This document shows positions 59,340 through 60,000 of a DNA stretch of 60,000 nt, one piece after another. Both the position numbers and the translations under genes were made by a program. Source of the DNA: Bolinopsis microptera (taxonomy: Eukaryota > Ctenophora > Tentaculata > Lobata > Bolinopsidae); assembly GCF_026151205.1 (NCBI RefSeq), contig NC_087075.1, positions 10,402,303-10,462,302 of the forward strand, written 5' to 3'. A model generated the notes under the pieces. It worked only from the letters and a program-made list of their open reading frames with translations. It searched no databases and had not been told where the DNA came from. How positions within the stretch are numbered: the stretch's first letter is position 1; every line of letters starts with the position of its first letter.

Positions 59340-60000
59340 TTTTTGAGGTTTGAATGGGTGGAGCCGAAGGAACTGTGTCGTTGAGGAGGTGACAGAATGT
59401 TAGCCAATATTCATGCGATTGGACGTCAGAGCTTTACATTTTGACGGAGGACATAAAAATAGGACAGGACCAAGTCTTTACATGTAAAAAACGGTTGAAA
59501 CTCTGGACATGCTGACATGTTCGTAACCTGAGCGGGATGTTGCTCCTTTATCCATATTGGACGTTCATGGTTTCATTCAAATTACCTAATTTATATGAAG
59601 ATTATGTGGAGCAGACTTATACTCAATAACTTATAGAGTTTGTTTTTCAAGTACTCACCAGATTCACAAGTTGTTCTGCAGCTATTACGCTCGATAAGCA
59701 CTTACAGACTTCACCAATATTGGGAAGGCGATGCAACAGCTAGAAATATCAAACTATGTATGCTTTGTCTCACGTAAAGGTCGTAATTATGTTTGAAATA
59801 ACGATTACAAAGAGGAGCAACAACGTCGTTTGTGGCGGCTAGTCAATGTCTGCTAAGAAAGACCCAAAAGACATCAACGATAAGGTGAAAATATTGGCAA
59901 TAGTCGAATTCTGAAATTTAGTCTAGCCAATAAACATACTAACATATGGATAACAAGGATTACATGGTTACTTGGGACAAATGATCCAAGGACGGGTGCC

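Noticed and set aside
1-60000. tRNA, rRNA or snRNA genes
   Set aside because: I looked for T-loop (GGTTCGA-type) and other signatures and saw none with a foldable context; a dedicated scan could still find one.

Overview
This is eukaryotic, AT-rich, repeat-rich DNA, almost certainly from an invertebrate animal. The evidence is GT-AG introns with consistent phases, a rhodopsin-like seven-transmembrane receptor split over about a dozen small exons, a secreted or cell-surface SRCR-domain gene, an APE-type non-LTR retrotransposon, and several small DNA transposons. The species cannot be named from the sequence alone. Because real genes are cut into short exons, long open frames mostly miss them; the two best genes were found by joining exons by splice signal and phase.

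Layout. 1-1844 (minus): 5' end of an SRCR gene (signal peptide exon, then two exons forming one SRCR domain), running off the left edge. 2100-7455: two copies of a dispersed repeat, the second split by a 5'-truncated non-LTR element whose RT reading frame is intact. 7515-8001: a TA-flanked MITE. 8550-9510: weak plus-strand exon candidates. 9767-19824 (minus): a divergent class A GPCR with exons for all seven helices; one intron holds an array of 5'-splice-site-like repeats. 19825-42500: mostly noncoding, with minisatellites, a 68-bp perfect palindrome, E-box (CACGTG) arrays, an intact 406-bp hAT-type MITE with 8-bp target duplication, and a few low-confidence exons.

42500-50000 (plus): a tandem array of four paralogues of a coiled-coil protein. 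The last copy carries an RRM-like segment typical of ORF1 proteins of non-LTR retrotransposons. Only that copy looks complete. The other three carry a nonsense codon, an exact 288-bp internal duplication, or start loss plus frameshift, and all three lack the same three residues. Three of the four share an upstream block with 15-bp repeats combining forkhead-like and AGGTCA-like motifs (2, 2 and 4 repeats).

50000-60000: a transposon-like 0.85-kb element bracketed by direct repeats, a candidate terminal exon, a 1.39-kb TTAA-flanked foldback element, a phase-consistent three-exon small-gene candidate (56152-57342), and degenerate tandem repeats.

The genes do not form a pathway; the window is two receptor-type genes plus a transposon-derived local gene family in repeat-rich DNA. 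Functional calls rest on motifs read by eye, and no homology search was possible.
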